NCBI GenBank assembly: GCA_036375695.1
Contig: DASVBU010000020.1
Coordinates: 34,852-98,851 of the forward strand
Length of the DNA: 64,000 nucleotides
Direction: 5' to 3'
DNA from: ZC4RG35 sp036375695
GTDB lineage: Bacteria > Actinomycetota > Acidimicrobiia > Spongiisociales > ZC4RG35
The notes beneath the pieces were generated by a model. That model was not told the DNA's origin and did no database searches. It worked only from the letters and a program-made list of their open reading frames with translations. Within the stretch, counting starts at the first letter, position 1, and each line of letters starts with the position of its first letter. This document shows positions 8,719-16,135 of this stretch, piece by piece. A program made the translations under genes and the position numbers.

Positions 8719-8763
8719 TACCAAGTACCAGGTACCAAGTACCAAGTACCAATTACCAATTAC
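8719..8763. repeat. TACCAAG heptad repeat, about 6 units
   Basis: Head-to-tail copies of a 7-bp unit (TACCAAG, with TACCAGG and TACCAAT variants) fill the gap between rnj and ftsK. The same unit occurs at five other intergenic sites in this window. No coding or hairpin role is evident here. It lies just downstream of the rnj stop and upstream of the ftsK promoter. Confidence 0.85.
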
Positions 8764-8782
8764 GGCCAGGCTCTGCCTGGCC

Positions 8783-10414
8783 TCACAGTTCTATGACCAC
8801 CGGGAGGATCACCGGCTTGCGCTGGGTTTCCGCCCGGACGACCCGACCGACTGCCTGACGGACCGTCTTCTGAAGCTCACCGAGGTCGGCCCGGCCGATC
8901 TGGCCCTCCAGGTCGGCGACCACCGCCTGGGCTGCCTTCTCGAGGACCGCCGTCGGGTCGTCCATGAGACCGTGACTGTCCAGGTCGGGCCCGTGGACGA
9001 TCTCACCGGTGCCGCGGTCGATCCCCACGGTGACAACCACCACACCCTCGTCGGCGAGGTGACCCCGATCACGCAGCACGCTGCCCCGGACGTCTCCCAC
9101 CGACGATCCGTCGAGGTAGACGTAGCCGGCGGGAACCGCTCCCCTCTCCACCTCGGTGCGCTTCCCGTCGAGGACGATCCGGTCACCGTCCTCCAGCACC
9201 GCCACGAACGGGATGCCGGCATCCCGGGCCAGCTCGGCGTGGGCATGGAGATGCCGGTACTCGCCATGCACCGGGACCAACGCCCGGGGACGGATGACGT
9301 TGATGAAGGTGAGCAGTTCCTCGCGCCGGGCGTGGCCGGAGACGTGGACGTGGGCGTTGCCGCCGTGGACAACGGTGGCGCCCCGGCGAATCAGGTTGGA
9401 GATCACCTTGGAGACCGCGGTCTCGTTCCCGGGGATGGGCCGGGCCGAGATGAGCACGGTGTCACCGTCCTCGATCTCGACATGGCGGTGCCGTCCGTGC
9501 GACATGAGGGACAACGCGGCGAACGGCTCACCCTGGCTGCCTGTCGTGATGATCAGCTGCTCGTCCGGAGGCAGCTCGTTGATCTCCCGGATGTCACGCA
9601 TACGGTCTGCCGGCAGCTCCAGCACCCCGAGCTCCGTGGCGATGGAAGTGTTCTTCTCCATCGAACGCCCGATGAAGGCGATGGTGCGACCCGCGGCCAG
9701 CCCGGCGTCGACGATCTGCTGGACACGGTGGATGTGCGAGGAGAAGCAGGCGGCGATCACCCTGCCCGGGGCGTCGAGGATGACACTGGTGATGGGCCGG
9801 CCCACCGAGCTCTCCGAAGGCTCGAAGCCTGGGCGCTCGGCGTTCGTGGAGTCGGAGAGCAACAGCCTGACTCCGCGGCGGCCCAGCGCGGCGAAGGCGG
9901 GCAGATCGGTGGGGACACCGTCGATAGGTGTCGTGTCCAGCTTGAAGTCGCCGGAGTGGACGATGATCCCCTCGGGGGTGTCGAATGCGATCCCGGCGGC
10001 GTCGGGCACCGAGTGCGTCACCGGGATGAGCATGAACTTGAAGGGGCCGTGCTCGATCCACTTCTTGAAGGGTGTGGGCCGTAGGTCGGCCTCCACCCCC
10101 AGCTCGTCGATCCTCCCTCGTGCCAATTCGATGGCCAGCCCGGTCCCGTACACGGGGACGTTGAGGTCGCGGAGGAAGTAGCCAAGGGCGCCCATGTGGT
10201 CCTCGTGGCCATGAGTGAGGACGACACCGGCCACATCGCGGGATCGCTCCACCAGCCACGACCAGTCGGGAAAGACGAGGTCGACCCCGAGCATCTCCTC
10301 CTCGGGGAACATGAGGCCGACGTCGATGAGCATGATCCGGCCACCGACCTCGACCGCGGCGCAGTTCCGGCCGATCTCGCCGAGGCCACCGAGGAATGTG
10401 ACCGAGACGCTCAC
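8783..10414 (-). CDS. rnj: Ribonuclease J
   Basis: Metallo-beta-lactamase/beta-CASP nuclease for mRNA decay and rRNA processing. The signature HGHEDHMG (two-zinc site) lies near residue 75, preceded by the GGLGEIGRN N-terminus of RNase J. Further on are the beta-CASP region with GSQGEPFAAL and the C-terminal HVSGHARREEL motif with another metal-site His. The length of 543 residues is normal. The GTG start overlaps the dapA stop (GTGA, 10411-10414), so the two are co-translated, an arrangement conserved in actinobacteria. Confidence 0.94.
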   Translation of the reverse strand: MSVSVTFLGGLGEIGRNCAAVEVGGRIMLIDVGLMFPEEEMLGVDLVFPDWSWLVERSRDVAGVVLTHGHEDHMGALGYFLRDLNVPVYGTGLAIELARGRIDELGVEADLRPTPFKKWIEHGPFKFMLIPVTHSVPDAAGIAFDTPEGIIVHSGDFKLDTTPIDGVPTDLPAFAALGRRGVRLLLSDSTNAERPGFEPSESSVGRPITSVILDAPGRVIAACFSSHIHRVQQIVDAGLAAGRTIAFIGRSMEKNTSIATELGVLELPADRMRDIREINELPPDEQLIITTGSQGEPFAALSLMSHGRHRHVEIEDGDTVLISARPIPGNETAVSKVISNLIRRGATVVHGGNAHVHVSGHARREELLTFINVIRPRALVPVHGEYRHLHAHAELARDAGIPFVAVLEDGDRIVLDGKRTEVERGAVPAGYVYLDGSSVGDVRGSVLRDRGHLADEGVVVVTVGIDRGTGEIVHGPDLDSHGLMDDPTAVLEKAAQAVVADLEGQIGRADLGELQKTVRQAVGRVVRAETQRKPVILPVVIEL

Positions 10415-11295
10415 AGGCCGCCGACCGCGGCCAGCGCCTTCTCGATGGCGGCCACGGTCTCTGCGGATGCGTTGACGAGCGGGAGCCTGACGTCGCCGAC
10501 CGGGCCCCAGAAGGCGTTGACCGCCGCCTTGACGGGCGCCGGATTGGTCTCGAGGAAGCAGGCCTCGAACACCGGGTACAGCAGGTGGTGGAGACGGCGG
10601 GCCTCGGCGAGGTCGCCCTCGTTGGCGGCCTGGATCATCGCCGCGATCTGCCTGCCCACGAGGTGGGAGGCCACCGAGACGACGCCGACCGCCCCCACGG
10701 CGAGCGACGGCAGCGTGAGGCTGTCCTGTCCGCAGTAGACGGCGAGATCGGGTACGACGCCGATGGTCTTCGAGGTGAACTCGAGGTCCATGACGGCGTC
10801 CTTGACCGCCACGATGTTGGGGTGGTCGGCGAGCCGCGCCAGCGTCTCGATCTCGATGCGGCGCCCGGTGCGGCCCGGGATGTTGTACAGCATCGTGGGG
10901 AGGCCGACGTCGGCGATGGCGCCGAAATGGGCGATCAGGCCCTCCTGGGACGGACGGTTGTAATACGGGGTCACGGCGAGGATGCCGTCCACCCCCGACT
11001 CGGCAGCCTTTTCGCTGAGCTCGACGGAGTGACGGGTGTCATAGGTGCCGGTGCCGGCCACGACCAGGGTGTCCTTCTCCTTCACCGCATCGACGACCGT
11101 GTGATACAGCGCCAGCTTCTCGGTGTCGCTCAGGGTCGGCGACTCGCCGGTGGTGCCGGTGACCACCAGGCAGTCGGTGCCGTTGTCCGAGAGATGGCGG
11201 GCGAGTCTCCACGCCGTCTCGTGATCCACACCGCCGTCGGGGGCGAACGGGGTGATCATGGCGGTGGCCACGAGGCCGAAAGGCGCATTGGGCAT
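10411..11295 (-). CDS. dapA: 4-hydroxy-tetrahydrodipicolinate synthase
   Basis: First committed enzyme of the diaminopimelate/lysine pathway, condensing pyruvate with aspartate semialdehyde. It is a TIM-barrel aldolase with the TTGESPTL motif, the catalytic Tyr in VTPYYNRP, and the Schiff-base Lys in VAVKDAV. The length of 294 residues is typical. A TAGCCT box (11307-11302) ends 6 bases before the ATG, so the transcript is probably leaderless, leaving no room for a lysine riboswitch. It leads the dapA-rnj unit. dapB, often nearby in other actinobacteria, is not in the window. Confidence 0.95.
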   Translation of the reverse strand: MPNAPFGLVATAMITPFAPDGGVDHETAWRLARHLSDNGTDCLVVTGTTGESPTLSDTEKLALYHTVVDAVKEKDTLVVAGTGTYDTRHSVELSEKAAESGVDGILAVTPYYNRPSQEGLIAHFGAIADVGLPTMLYNIPGRTGRRIEIETLARLADHPNIVAVKDAVMDLEFTSKTIGVVPDLAVYCGQDSLTLPSLAVGAVGVVSVASHLVGRQIAAMIQAANEGDLAEARRLHHLLYPVFEACFLETNPAPVKAAVNAFWGPVGDVRLPLVNASAETVAAIEKALAAVGGL

Positions 11296-11375
11296 GCCCC
11301 CAGGCTACCCCGATCTCGTCGTGGTGACGCGACCCGGCTGGTTCGCTTCACCTCCTCTGCGGGTAGCCTTTCGTC
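11296..11375. promoter_or_regulatory. Divergent pair of leaderless promoters (dapA / thioredoxin-like)
   Basis: The 80-bp gap contains two copies of the same -10-like hexamer TAGCCT facing outwards, at 11307-11302 (minus) and 11364-11369 (plus). Each is followed by exactly 6 bases and then an ATG. The symmetry of box, spacing and start supports both start assignments. No clear -35 element is visible for either. Confidence 0.55.
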
Positions 11376-11960
11376 ATGGCAGTCACTTCAACCATGCTCC
11401 CGCTGGGCACCGAGGCGCCGGACTTCACCCTCGTCGACACGGTCACCGGCAACAAGGTGTCCCTGTCGGACTTCGACGACAAGAAGGCCCTTCTCGTCGT
11501 CTTTCTCTCCAACCACTGCCCCTACGTCAAGCACATCAGGGAGGGTCTGGCGAAGTTCTCCGCGGACTACGAGAACTCCGATCTCGCCATCGTGGGGATC
11601 TGCTCCAACGATCCCGAGTCCTATCCGGACGACTCGCCCGAGCAGATGAAGGTCGAGGCGGAGACTCACGGGTACCGCTTCCCCTACCTGTGGGACGAGG
11701 ACCAGTCGGTGGCGGCCGCCTACAAGGCGATGTGCACGCCGGACTTCTTCCTCTTCGACTCCGACCGCAAGCTCGTCTACCGGGGCCGGTTCGACGAGAG
11801 CCGCCCGCAGAGCGGCATCCCCGTCACCGGCGCCGACCTCCGCGCCGCGGTCGAGGCGGTGCTCGCCGGTGAGAAGCCGAGCGAGGAGCAGATGCCATCG
11901 ATGGGCTGCTCCATCAAGTGGCGCCCCGGCAACGAGCCCGCCTACTTCATCGGGTCCTGA
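11376..11960 (+). CDS. Thioredoxin-fold redoxin family protein (peroxiredoxin-like)
   Basis: Cytoplasmic redoxin related to AhpC/TSA and TlpA-like proteins. The N-terminal LGTEAPDFTLVDTVTGNKVSL is the usual redoxin opening, and the active-site segment is SNHCPYVK, with one Cys in place of a CxxC pair. A later Cys sits in the MCTPDFFLFD stretch, which corresponds to the cis-Pro region. The C-terminal third (SMGCSIKWRPGNEP) matches the group often named thioredoxin family protein or Prx-like 1. The length of 194 residues fits. The downstream cyclophilin starts 2 bases after the stop, so they likely share a transcript. Substrate unknown. Confidence 0.85.
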   Translation: MAVTSTMLPLGTEAPDFTLVDTVTGNKVSLSDFDDKKALLVVFLSNHCPYVKHIREGLAKFSADYENSDLAIVGICSNDPESYPDDSPEQMKVEAETHGYRFPYLWDEDQSVAAAYKAMCTPDFFLFDSDRKLVYRGRFDESRPQSGIPVTGADLRAAVEAVLAGEKPSEEQMPSMGCSIKWRPGNEPAYFIGS

Positions 11961-11962
11961 TC

Positions 11963-12472
11963 GTGCACAAGCGCTACGACTCTCCGCCCGACTTCACGAT
12001 CGACCTCGACAAGAAGTACCAGGCGACCCTCGACACCAACAAGGGCCAGATCGTCATCGATTTCGACGCGGAACGGTCACCGGCGACGGTGAACAACTTC
12101 GTGTTCCTGGCCCGTGACGGCTACTACGACGGTGTCGTCTTCCACCGGGTGATCGACGGCTTCGTCATCCAGGGTGGCGACCCGACCGGAACCGGCCGCG
12201 GTGGCCCCGGCTACAGCTTCCGCGACGAGCTCGAGGGCCCCGGGGAGTACAAGCGGGGCACCGTGGCCATGGCCAACGCCGGACCCAACACCAACGGGAG
12301 CCAATTCTTCATCTGCCATCAGGACCTGAACCTGCCCCACGCCTACACCATCTTCGGCCAGGTGAGCTCCGGGATGGACGTGGTCGACGCCATCGCCACC
12401 ACCCCGACGGATCCGGGTGACCGCCCCCGTGAAGAGGTGGTCATCAACACGGTGACGATCACGGAGTCCTGA
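11963..12472 (+). CDS. Peptidylprolyl isomerase, cyclophilin type
   Basis: Cyclophilin that catalyses proline cis-trans isomerisation during protein folding. The single domain carries FHRVI with the catalytic Arg, the GGDPTGTGRGGPGY loop, MANAGPNTNGSQFFI, and the C-terminal FGQVSSGMDVVDAI. I chose the GTG at 11963 because the frame upstream overlaps the redoxin gene and adds only Arg-rich shadow sequence. The product is then 169 residues, with no signal peptide, and is cytoplasmic. It is probably co-transcribed with the redoxin gene. Confidence 0.93.
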   Translation: MHKRYDSPPDFTIDLDKKYQATLDTNKGQIVIDFDAERSPATVNNFVFLARDGYYDGVVFHRVIDGFVIQGGDPTGTGRGGPGYSFRDELEGPGEYKRGTVAMANAGPNTNGSQFFICHQDLNLPHAYTIFGQVSSGMDVVDAIATTPTDPGDRPREEVVINTVTITES

Positions 12473-12549
12473 GTACCACGTGCCGCGGCGCGAACGCGGC
12501 CGAACAGTTCGCGGCGGTCGCCTGACCACGACACGAGGTCGTCCAGCCT

Positions 12550-12584
12550 GTGCCCCGTACCCCGATTGGCGAGGTACAGGGCAC
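12550..12584. terminator. Imperfect hairpin between convergent genes
   Basis: Two 12-base arms (12550-12561 and 12573-12584) pair with one mismatch around an 11-base loop, between the converging cyclophilin and PEBP genes. The arms contain GTACC/GGTAC, so the hairpin may derive from the same stock as the TACCAAG repeats. There is no U-tract, so terminator function is an inference from position. The remainder of 12473-12600 shows nothing else I can name. Confidence 0.4.
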
Positions 12585-12600
12585 GGGGTACGCGGTACTC

Positions 12601-13233
12601 CTATGCGGGCAGCAGGCGCGGGTTCTGGGTGTACTTCCCGGTGATGGTGGCCTCGGCGAGCACGTGGCCTTCCATCGCCTTCATGACGTCCTCCGCCGTG
12701 AAGGATCCGCTCATGTCGAGGCCGTCGACGTCGAGGGCGTAGAGGGTGAACTCGTAGTGGTGGGGAATGGAGTCGTTCCAGGGGGGCGCCGGACCGTCGT
12801 ACCCGTGATAGGTGCCACCCATGTCGGGATCGCCGTCGAACCACATCGTGTAGTCGTTGCGACCCTCGAGACAGCCATGGGGCCCGACACCACCAGGCTT
12901 GCCACCCGGGGTGACACCCGAGCAGAACTCACCCTCCCGGATCTCACGCAAGTCGCCGGGAAGGTTCGCCACCACCCAGTGGTCGAAATACACCCGGGGC
13001 AGGTCGGCCGGGACCTCCCTGTCCTCCTTGTTGGCGTCCTCGCGTGAGCTGGGGGCGTCGCGGTCCCGCATGAGCAGGGCGAACGACCGGGTGCCCTCGG
13101 GGACGTCGTCCCAGGCGAGATGCGGGTTGACGTTGTCGGAGAGCCGGACGTGCCCCTCCTCGGCCGCGGTGGCGAATGCGTTGCGGGGATCGATCCAGCC
13201 CCCGTCCTCGAAACTGTCGCTCCAGAGCCTCAT
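12601..13233 (-). CDS. YbhB/YbcL family (PEBP, Raf-kinase-inhibitor-like) protein
   Basis: Phosphatidylethanolamine-binding-protein fold. The signature region runs from PHLAWDDVPEGTRSFALLMRD through DHWVVANLP to the His-containing YHGYDGPAPPW loop that forms the anion pocket. At 210 residues it is somewhat longer than the usual 150-180, because of an insertion around residues 60-110 that contains two Cys (EFCSGVTPGG, PHGCLEG). There is no signal peptide. A TAGGTT box (13245-13240) ends 6 bases before the ATG, supporting the start. The ligand in bacteria is not established for the family. Confidence 0.88.
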   Translation of the reverse strand: MRLWSDSFEDGGWIDPRNAFATAAEEGHVRLSDNVNPHLAWDDVPEGTRSFALLMRDRDAPSSREDANKEDREVPADLPRVYFDHWVVANLPGDLREIREGEFCSGVTPGGKPGGVGPHGCLEGRNDYTMWFDGDPDMGGTYHGYDGPAPPWNDSIPHHYEFTLYALDVDGLDMSGSFTAEDVMKAMEGHVLAEATITGKYTQNPRLLPA

Positions 13234-13247
13234 GGCCCAAACCTAGC

Positions 13248-14564
13248 TCAGGCGGGCAACGTCTCGCTCTCAGCCCGGGCCTCGGCCTCCTCGATCCTCC
13301 TCGTGTTGAACCGCGGCACCGCGTAGAGGAGCATCAGCACCTGGAGGGCGCCGGCGACCAGGAACGGGATCCGCAGCGACCATTCCCGGCCGGCGATCGG
13401 TCCGAAGATCGAGACGAGGGCACCGCCGGCGATCGCCCCGAGCGACATCATCCCCCAGCCGAAGAAGCGGTAGACCGCGTTCACCCGGCCCAGCAGCGCA
13501 TCGGGGATGATCCGCTGGCGGAGCGAGACCGTGATCACGTTCCAGACCATGGCGAAGAACGTGCCCAGCACCATCATCGACCACGCCACGATGGCATCGG
13601 GGAACAGGCCGATCACGAGCTGGGACCCGCCGAACACGACCATCGACACGAACAACGTGGTTCCCCGGCTCATCCGGGCGGTCACCTTCGTCGCGGCCAG
13701 GGCGCCGGCCACACCACCCACCGCGCCCGACGTGTTGATCAGGCCGAACTGGGCCGCCGACAGTTCCAGCACCTCCTGGGCGAAGAGCACGAACGTGGCG
13801 GTGGCCATCATCACCGTGGCGTTGGCGACTCCCAGCGCGATCGCCAGCGACCGGAGGACACCATGGTTCCACAGGAACCTGAAGCCCTCCGCCAGGTCGG
13901 TGCTGAACCTGGGGCGAGGGACGTCCGCACGCACCGGCGTGCGGAAGGTCCCCACCAGTGTCGCCAGGATCAGGGCGGAGATGGTGAAGGTCGCCGAGTG
14001 GAGCACGAACGGCACCACCAGGGCGATCCCGATCAAGACACCGCCGAGAGGCGGCCCGATGGACTGGTTCATCACCAACTCGACGGCCCACAGCCTGCCG
14101 TTGGCCTTCTCCAGTTGGTCGCGCTCGACCAGCGAGGGCATCAGCGTCTGGGCGGTGTTGTCCCTGAGAACCTCGGCGACGCCGAACAGGAACGTGGCCC
14201 CGATCAGGGCCAGGAGGAGGAAGGTCTCGTTGGGAGGGGTGACCCCGGTCTCGACGGCGAGGTCGAGTGTGCCCGTGTTCGCCAGGACCAGCGCCACGAC
14301 GCCGGCCGTGAGGATCGCACGGAACAGGTCCATGGTGACCACGACCCGTTTGCGGTCGACCCGGTCCGTGATCACACCGGCGGGGATGCTGAAGAGCAGC
14401 CACGGAAGACGCCCGGCGAGCACCACGAGGCCGAGCTTGAAACCGTCGCGCGTGACCAGCGAGGCGAGCCAGGGGTAGGCGATCACGGCCACACCGTCGC
14501 CGAGATTGGACACCGCGGAGGCGGACCAGAGCCTCCAGTAGTTGGCGCCGAGTCGCTTCTTCAT
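13248..14564 (-). CDS. MFS transporter (EntS/MFS_3-like)
   Basis: Twelve-helix major facilitator permease of 438 residues, related to macrolide-efflux and enterobactin-exporter-like proteins. The cytoplasmic loop after helix 2 shows the MFS signature (PAGVITDRVDRKRVVV), and a central basic loop separates the two halves. It overlaps the upstream ArsR-type regulator by 4 bases (ATGA), so the pair is translated together and the regulator probably controls export of its own ligand. Substrate unknown. A drug or small-molecule efflux role is inference. Confidence 0.88.
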   Translation of the reverse strand: MKKRLGANYWRLWSASAVSNLGDGVAVIAYPWLASLVTRDGFKLGLVVLAGRLPWLLFSIPAGVITDRVDRKRVVVTMDLFRAILTAGVVALVLANTGTLDLAVETGVTPPNETFLLLALIGATFLFGVAEVLRDNTAQTLMPSLVERDQLEKANGRLWAVELVMNQSIGPPLGGVLIGIALVVPFVLHSATFTISALILATLVGTFRTPVRADVPRPRFSTDLAEGFRFLWNHGVLRSLAIALGVANATVMMATATFVLFAQEVLELSAAQFGLINTSGAVGGVAGALAATKVTARMSRGTTLFVSMVVFGGSQLVIGLFPDAIVAWSMMVLGTFFAMVWNVITVSLRQRIIPDALLGRVNAVYRFFGWGMMSLGAIAGGALVSIFGPIAGREWSLRIPFLVAGALQVLMLLYAVPRFNTRRIEEAEARAESETLPA

Positions 14565-15109
14565 GGGATGTAGGGCCTCCGTGTCGGGAAGAGGGCGACC
14601 ATCAGGCCGTAGACCCGGTCACCACCTCGCTCTTCGTCGATGAACTCCTGGGCCAGCTCGAGAAGCCGCTCCTGCCACTCCCTCGCCCGCTCCTCGGGAA
14701 TGCGGACGTAGCGAACCGTCGACATTCCGGGTATTTCGTGATCCTCCCCGTGGCCGGCCGACATCTCCTCGACGGCCCGCGCAATGGCGATGCCAACGAA
14801 CTCGGCGTCCACCGCGCCCGACAGGTCGAAGGTGCGCGCCGTCCTCCCGTAGTACTTCGCCTCGAGGGCCCGCACCTTCTCGGTGCGAACGACGCGTACG
14901 AGACCGGCGTCCTCGAGGACCTTCATGTGATATCCGATCGTCCCCTTGGGCCTGCCGAGGGCGTCGGCGATCTGGCTGGTGGTGGCGGCCTTGTCGTTGA
15001 GGATCCCGACGATCAGGTTTCGCGTCTCGTCGAAGAGCGCCGCCATCTGCTCCGGTCTCTCTAAACGGAGCACGTCCTCCAACTCGTAATCCGGGAAACG
15101 GTCGGGCAT
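14561..15109 (-). CDS. ArsR-type winged-helix transcriptional regulator
   Basis: A 182-residue regulator. The helix-turn-helix spans about residues 35-85 (TTSQIADALGRPKGTIGYHMKVLEDAGLVRVV), typical of ArsR/HTH_20 proteins, and a C-terminal half of about 95 residues probably binds a ligand. No Cys-rich metal site is visible. The ATG at 15109 is chosen because the recognisable protein begins there and a palindromic operator lies just upstream. It overlaps the MFS gene by 4 bases and is expected to repress this operon. Confidence 0.88.
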   Translation of the reverse strand: MPDRFPDYELEDVLRLERPEQMAALFDETRNLIVGILNDKAATTSQIADALGRPKGTIGYHMKVLEDAGLVRVVRTEKVRALEAKYYGRTARTFDLSGAVDAEFVGIAIARAVEEMSAGHGEDHEIPGMSTVRYVRIPEERAREWQERLLELAQEFIDEERGGDRVYGLMVALFPTRRPYIP

Positions 15110-15138
15110 TCCCGTATGGTCGGGTATTCCCGACCATA
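15101..15138. promoter_or_regulatory. Operator for the ArsR/MFS operon
   Basis: A perfect inverted repeat with 10-base arms and a 4-base centre (TATGGTCGGG-TATT-CCCGACCATA, 15115-15138) sits 5 bases upstream of the regulator start. A second, partly degenerate copy of its core (GTCGGGCATTCCCG, 15101-15114) overlaps the start codon itself. Two tandem sites at this position suggest cooperative autorepression. The binding protein is inferred from location. Confidence 0.65.
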
Positions 15139-15157
15139 TGTCAAGCGCCCGATAAGT

Positions 15158-15214
15158 CCCCCTGAGCGGAGCGAAGGGGGAAGGTACCGCCGGCCGAAGG
15201 CCGCGGTAGGGGGC
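15158..15214. repeat. Solo two-hairpin REP-like element
   Basis: Hairpin 1 is CCCCCT/AGGGGG (15158-15180) enclosing AGCGGAGCG. Hairpin 2 is a longer stem (15185-15208) closed by a GAA loop inside CGGCC/GGCCG, followed by GGGGGC. The order of parts matches the repeats around the DUF559 gene near 63.4 and 63.9 kb, although the stem bases differ. It lies between the ArsR promoter and the 3' end of the LLM oxidoreductase gene. The rest of this gap shows no other feature. Confidence 0.6.
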
Positions 15215-15237
15215 AGTGTCGAACCCGTAGTAAACCC

Positions 15238-16119
15238 CTACACGCGCCCCAAGGTCTTCGCCACCGTCTCCACCGCGGCCGAATCGATCGGGTCCAGGAC
15301 CAGCATGACGTGCCCCACACCGAGCGTTTCCAGCCTCGCCAGCGCATCGGGTAGGGCCGCGACCGGCACCGGTTCCACGGTGGGCCGCTCCGAGCTGCCG
15401 GCCCGCCTCCCCCTGCCACCGGGAAGCTGGACATAGAGCGCCACCGTCCGGATCACTTCCGACGGGTCCCGTCCGACCTCGACGCAGGCGGTGTCGACGA
15501 TGTCGAGCAGCGGCTGGAGCCGGTCCGGATCGTTGGAGAAGTCCGTGTGCCAGGTGTTCCACATGTCGGCGTGGGGCATCGTGATCCGCAACATCCTGGG
15601 ACCGTTCGATCCCACCATGAGCGGGATGTCGGGGCGGGGACGCGGGATCAGCTCGGCCCCTCTTGCCGTGTAGTAGGTGCCCTCGAAGTCGATGGCGCCG
15701 TCGCGCAACAGGGTGCGGATCACGGTGAACGCCTCCTCGAAGCGGTCGACCCGGTGGTCGAACGGGAAGCCGAACGCGTCGTACTCCACCCGGTTCCACC
15801 CCGCCCCCAAACCGAGGATCAACCGTCCACCGCTCATGTCATCGACTGTGGCGGCCTTCTTGGCCAGCATCGCCGGCGTGTGGAACGAGGTGGACGCCAC
15901 CAACGGACCGAGGAAGACCCGCTCCGTGGCCTCGGCCAGACCCGCCAGCACGGACCATGCCTCGTATGGACCACGTGCGTCGCCGTCCTCCCGATAGAGG
16001 AGATGATCCCCGACCCACACCGAGTCGAGCCCACCTGCCTCGGCGGCCAGGGCCACTTCGCGGATCTCGGGCCACGTGACGGGACGCTCCACCTCGGGGA
16101 GCTGCACACCTACCAGCAT
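15238..16119 (-). CDS. LLM-class (luciferase-like) F420/flavin-dependent oxidoreductase
   Basis: TIM-barrel oxidoreductase of the luciferase-like monooxygenase superfamily. Characteristic segments are WVGDHLLYREDG near residue 35, the LGPLVASTSFHTPAMLAKKAATVDDMSGGR block, LGLGAGWNRVEYDAFGFPF, and IPLMVGSNGPRML. The 293-residue form starting MLVGVQLPEV is chosen because it begins with the first barrel strand. Close relatives in actinobacteria use coenzyme F420, but F420 versus FMN cannot be settled here. It is 16 bp downstream of the glycoside-hydrolase-like gene, same strand. Confidence 0.88.
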   Translation of the reverse strand: MLVGVQLPEVERPVTWPEIREVALAAEAGGLDSVWVGDHLLYREDGDARGPYEAWSVLAGLAEATERVFLGPLVASTSFHTPAMLAKKAATVDDMSGGRLILGLGAGWNRVEYDAFGFPFDHRVDRFEEAFTVIRTLLRDGAIDFEGTYYTARGAELIPRPRPDIPLMVGSNGPRMLRITMPHADMWNTWHTDFSNDPDRLQPLLDIVDTACVEVGRDPSEVIRTVALYVQLPGGRGRRAGSSERPTVEPVPVAALPDALARLETLGVGHVMLVLDPIDSAAVETVAKTLGRV

Positions 16120-16135
16120 CGGGCGATCGTAGGGC

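Noticed and set aside
11296..11375. Lysine riboswitch upstream of dapA
   Set aside because: The -10 box ends 6 bases before the ATG, leaving no leader, and the 80-bp gap is too short for the aptamer.
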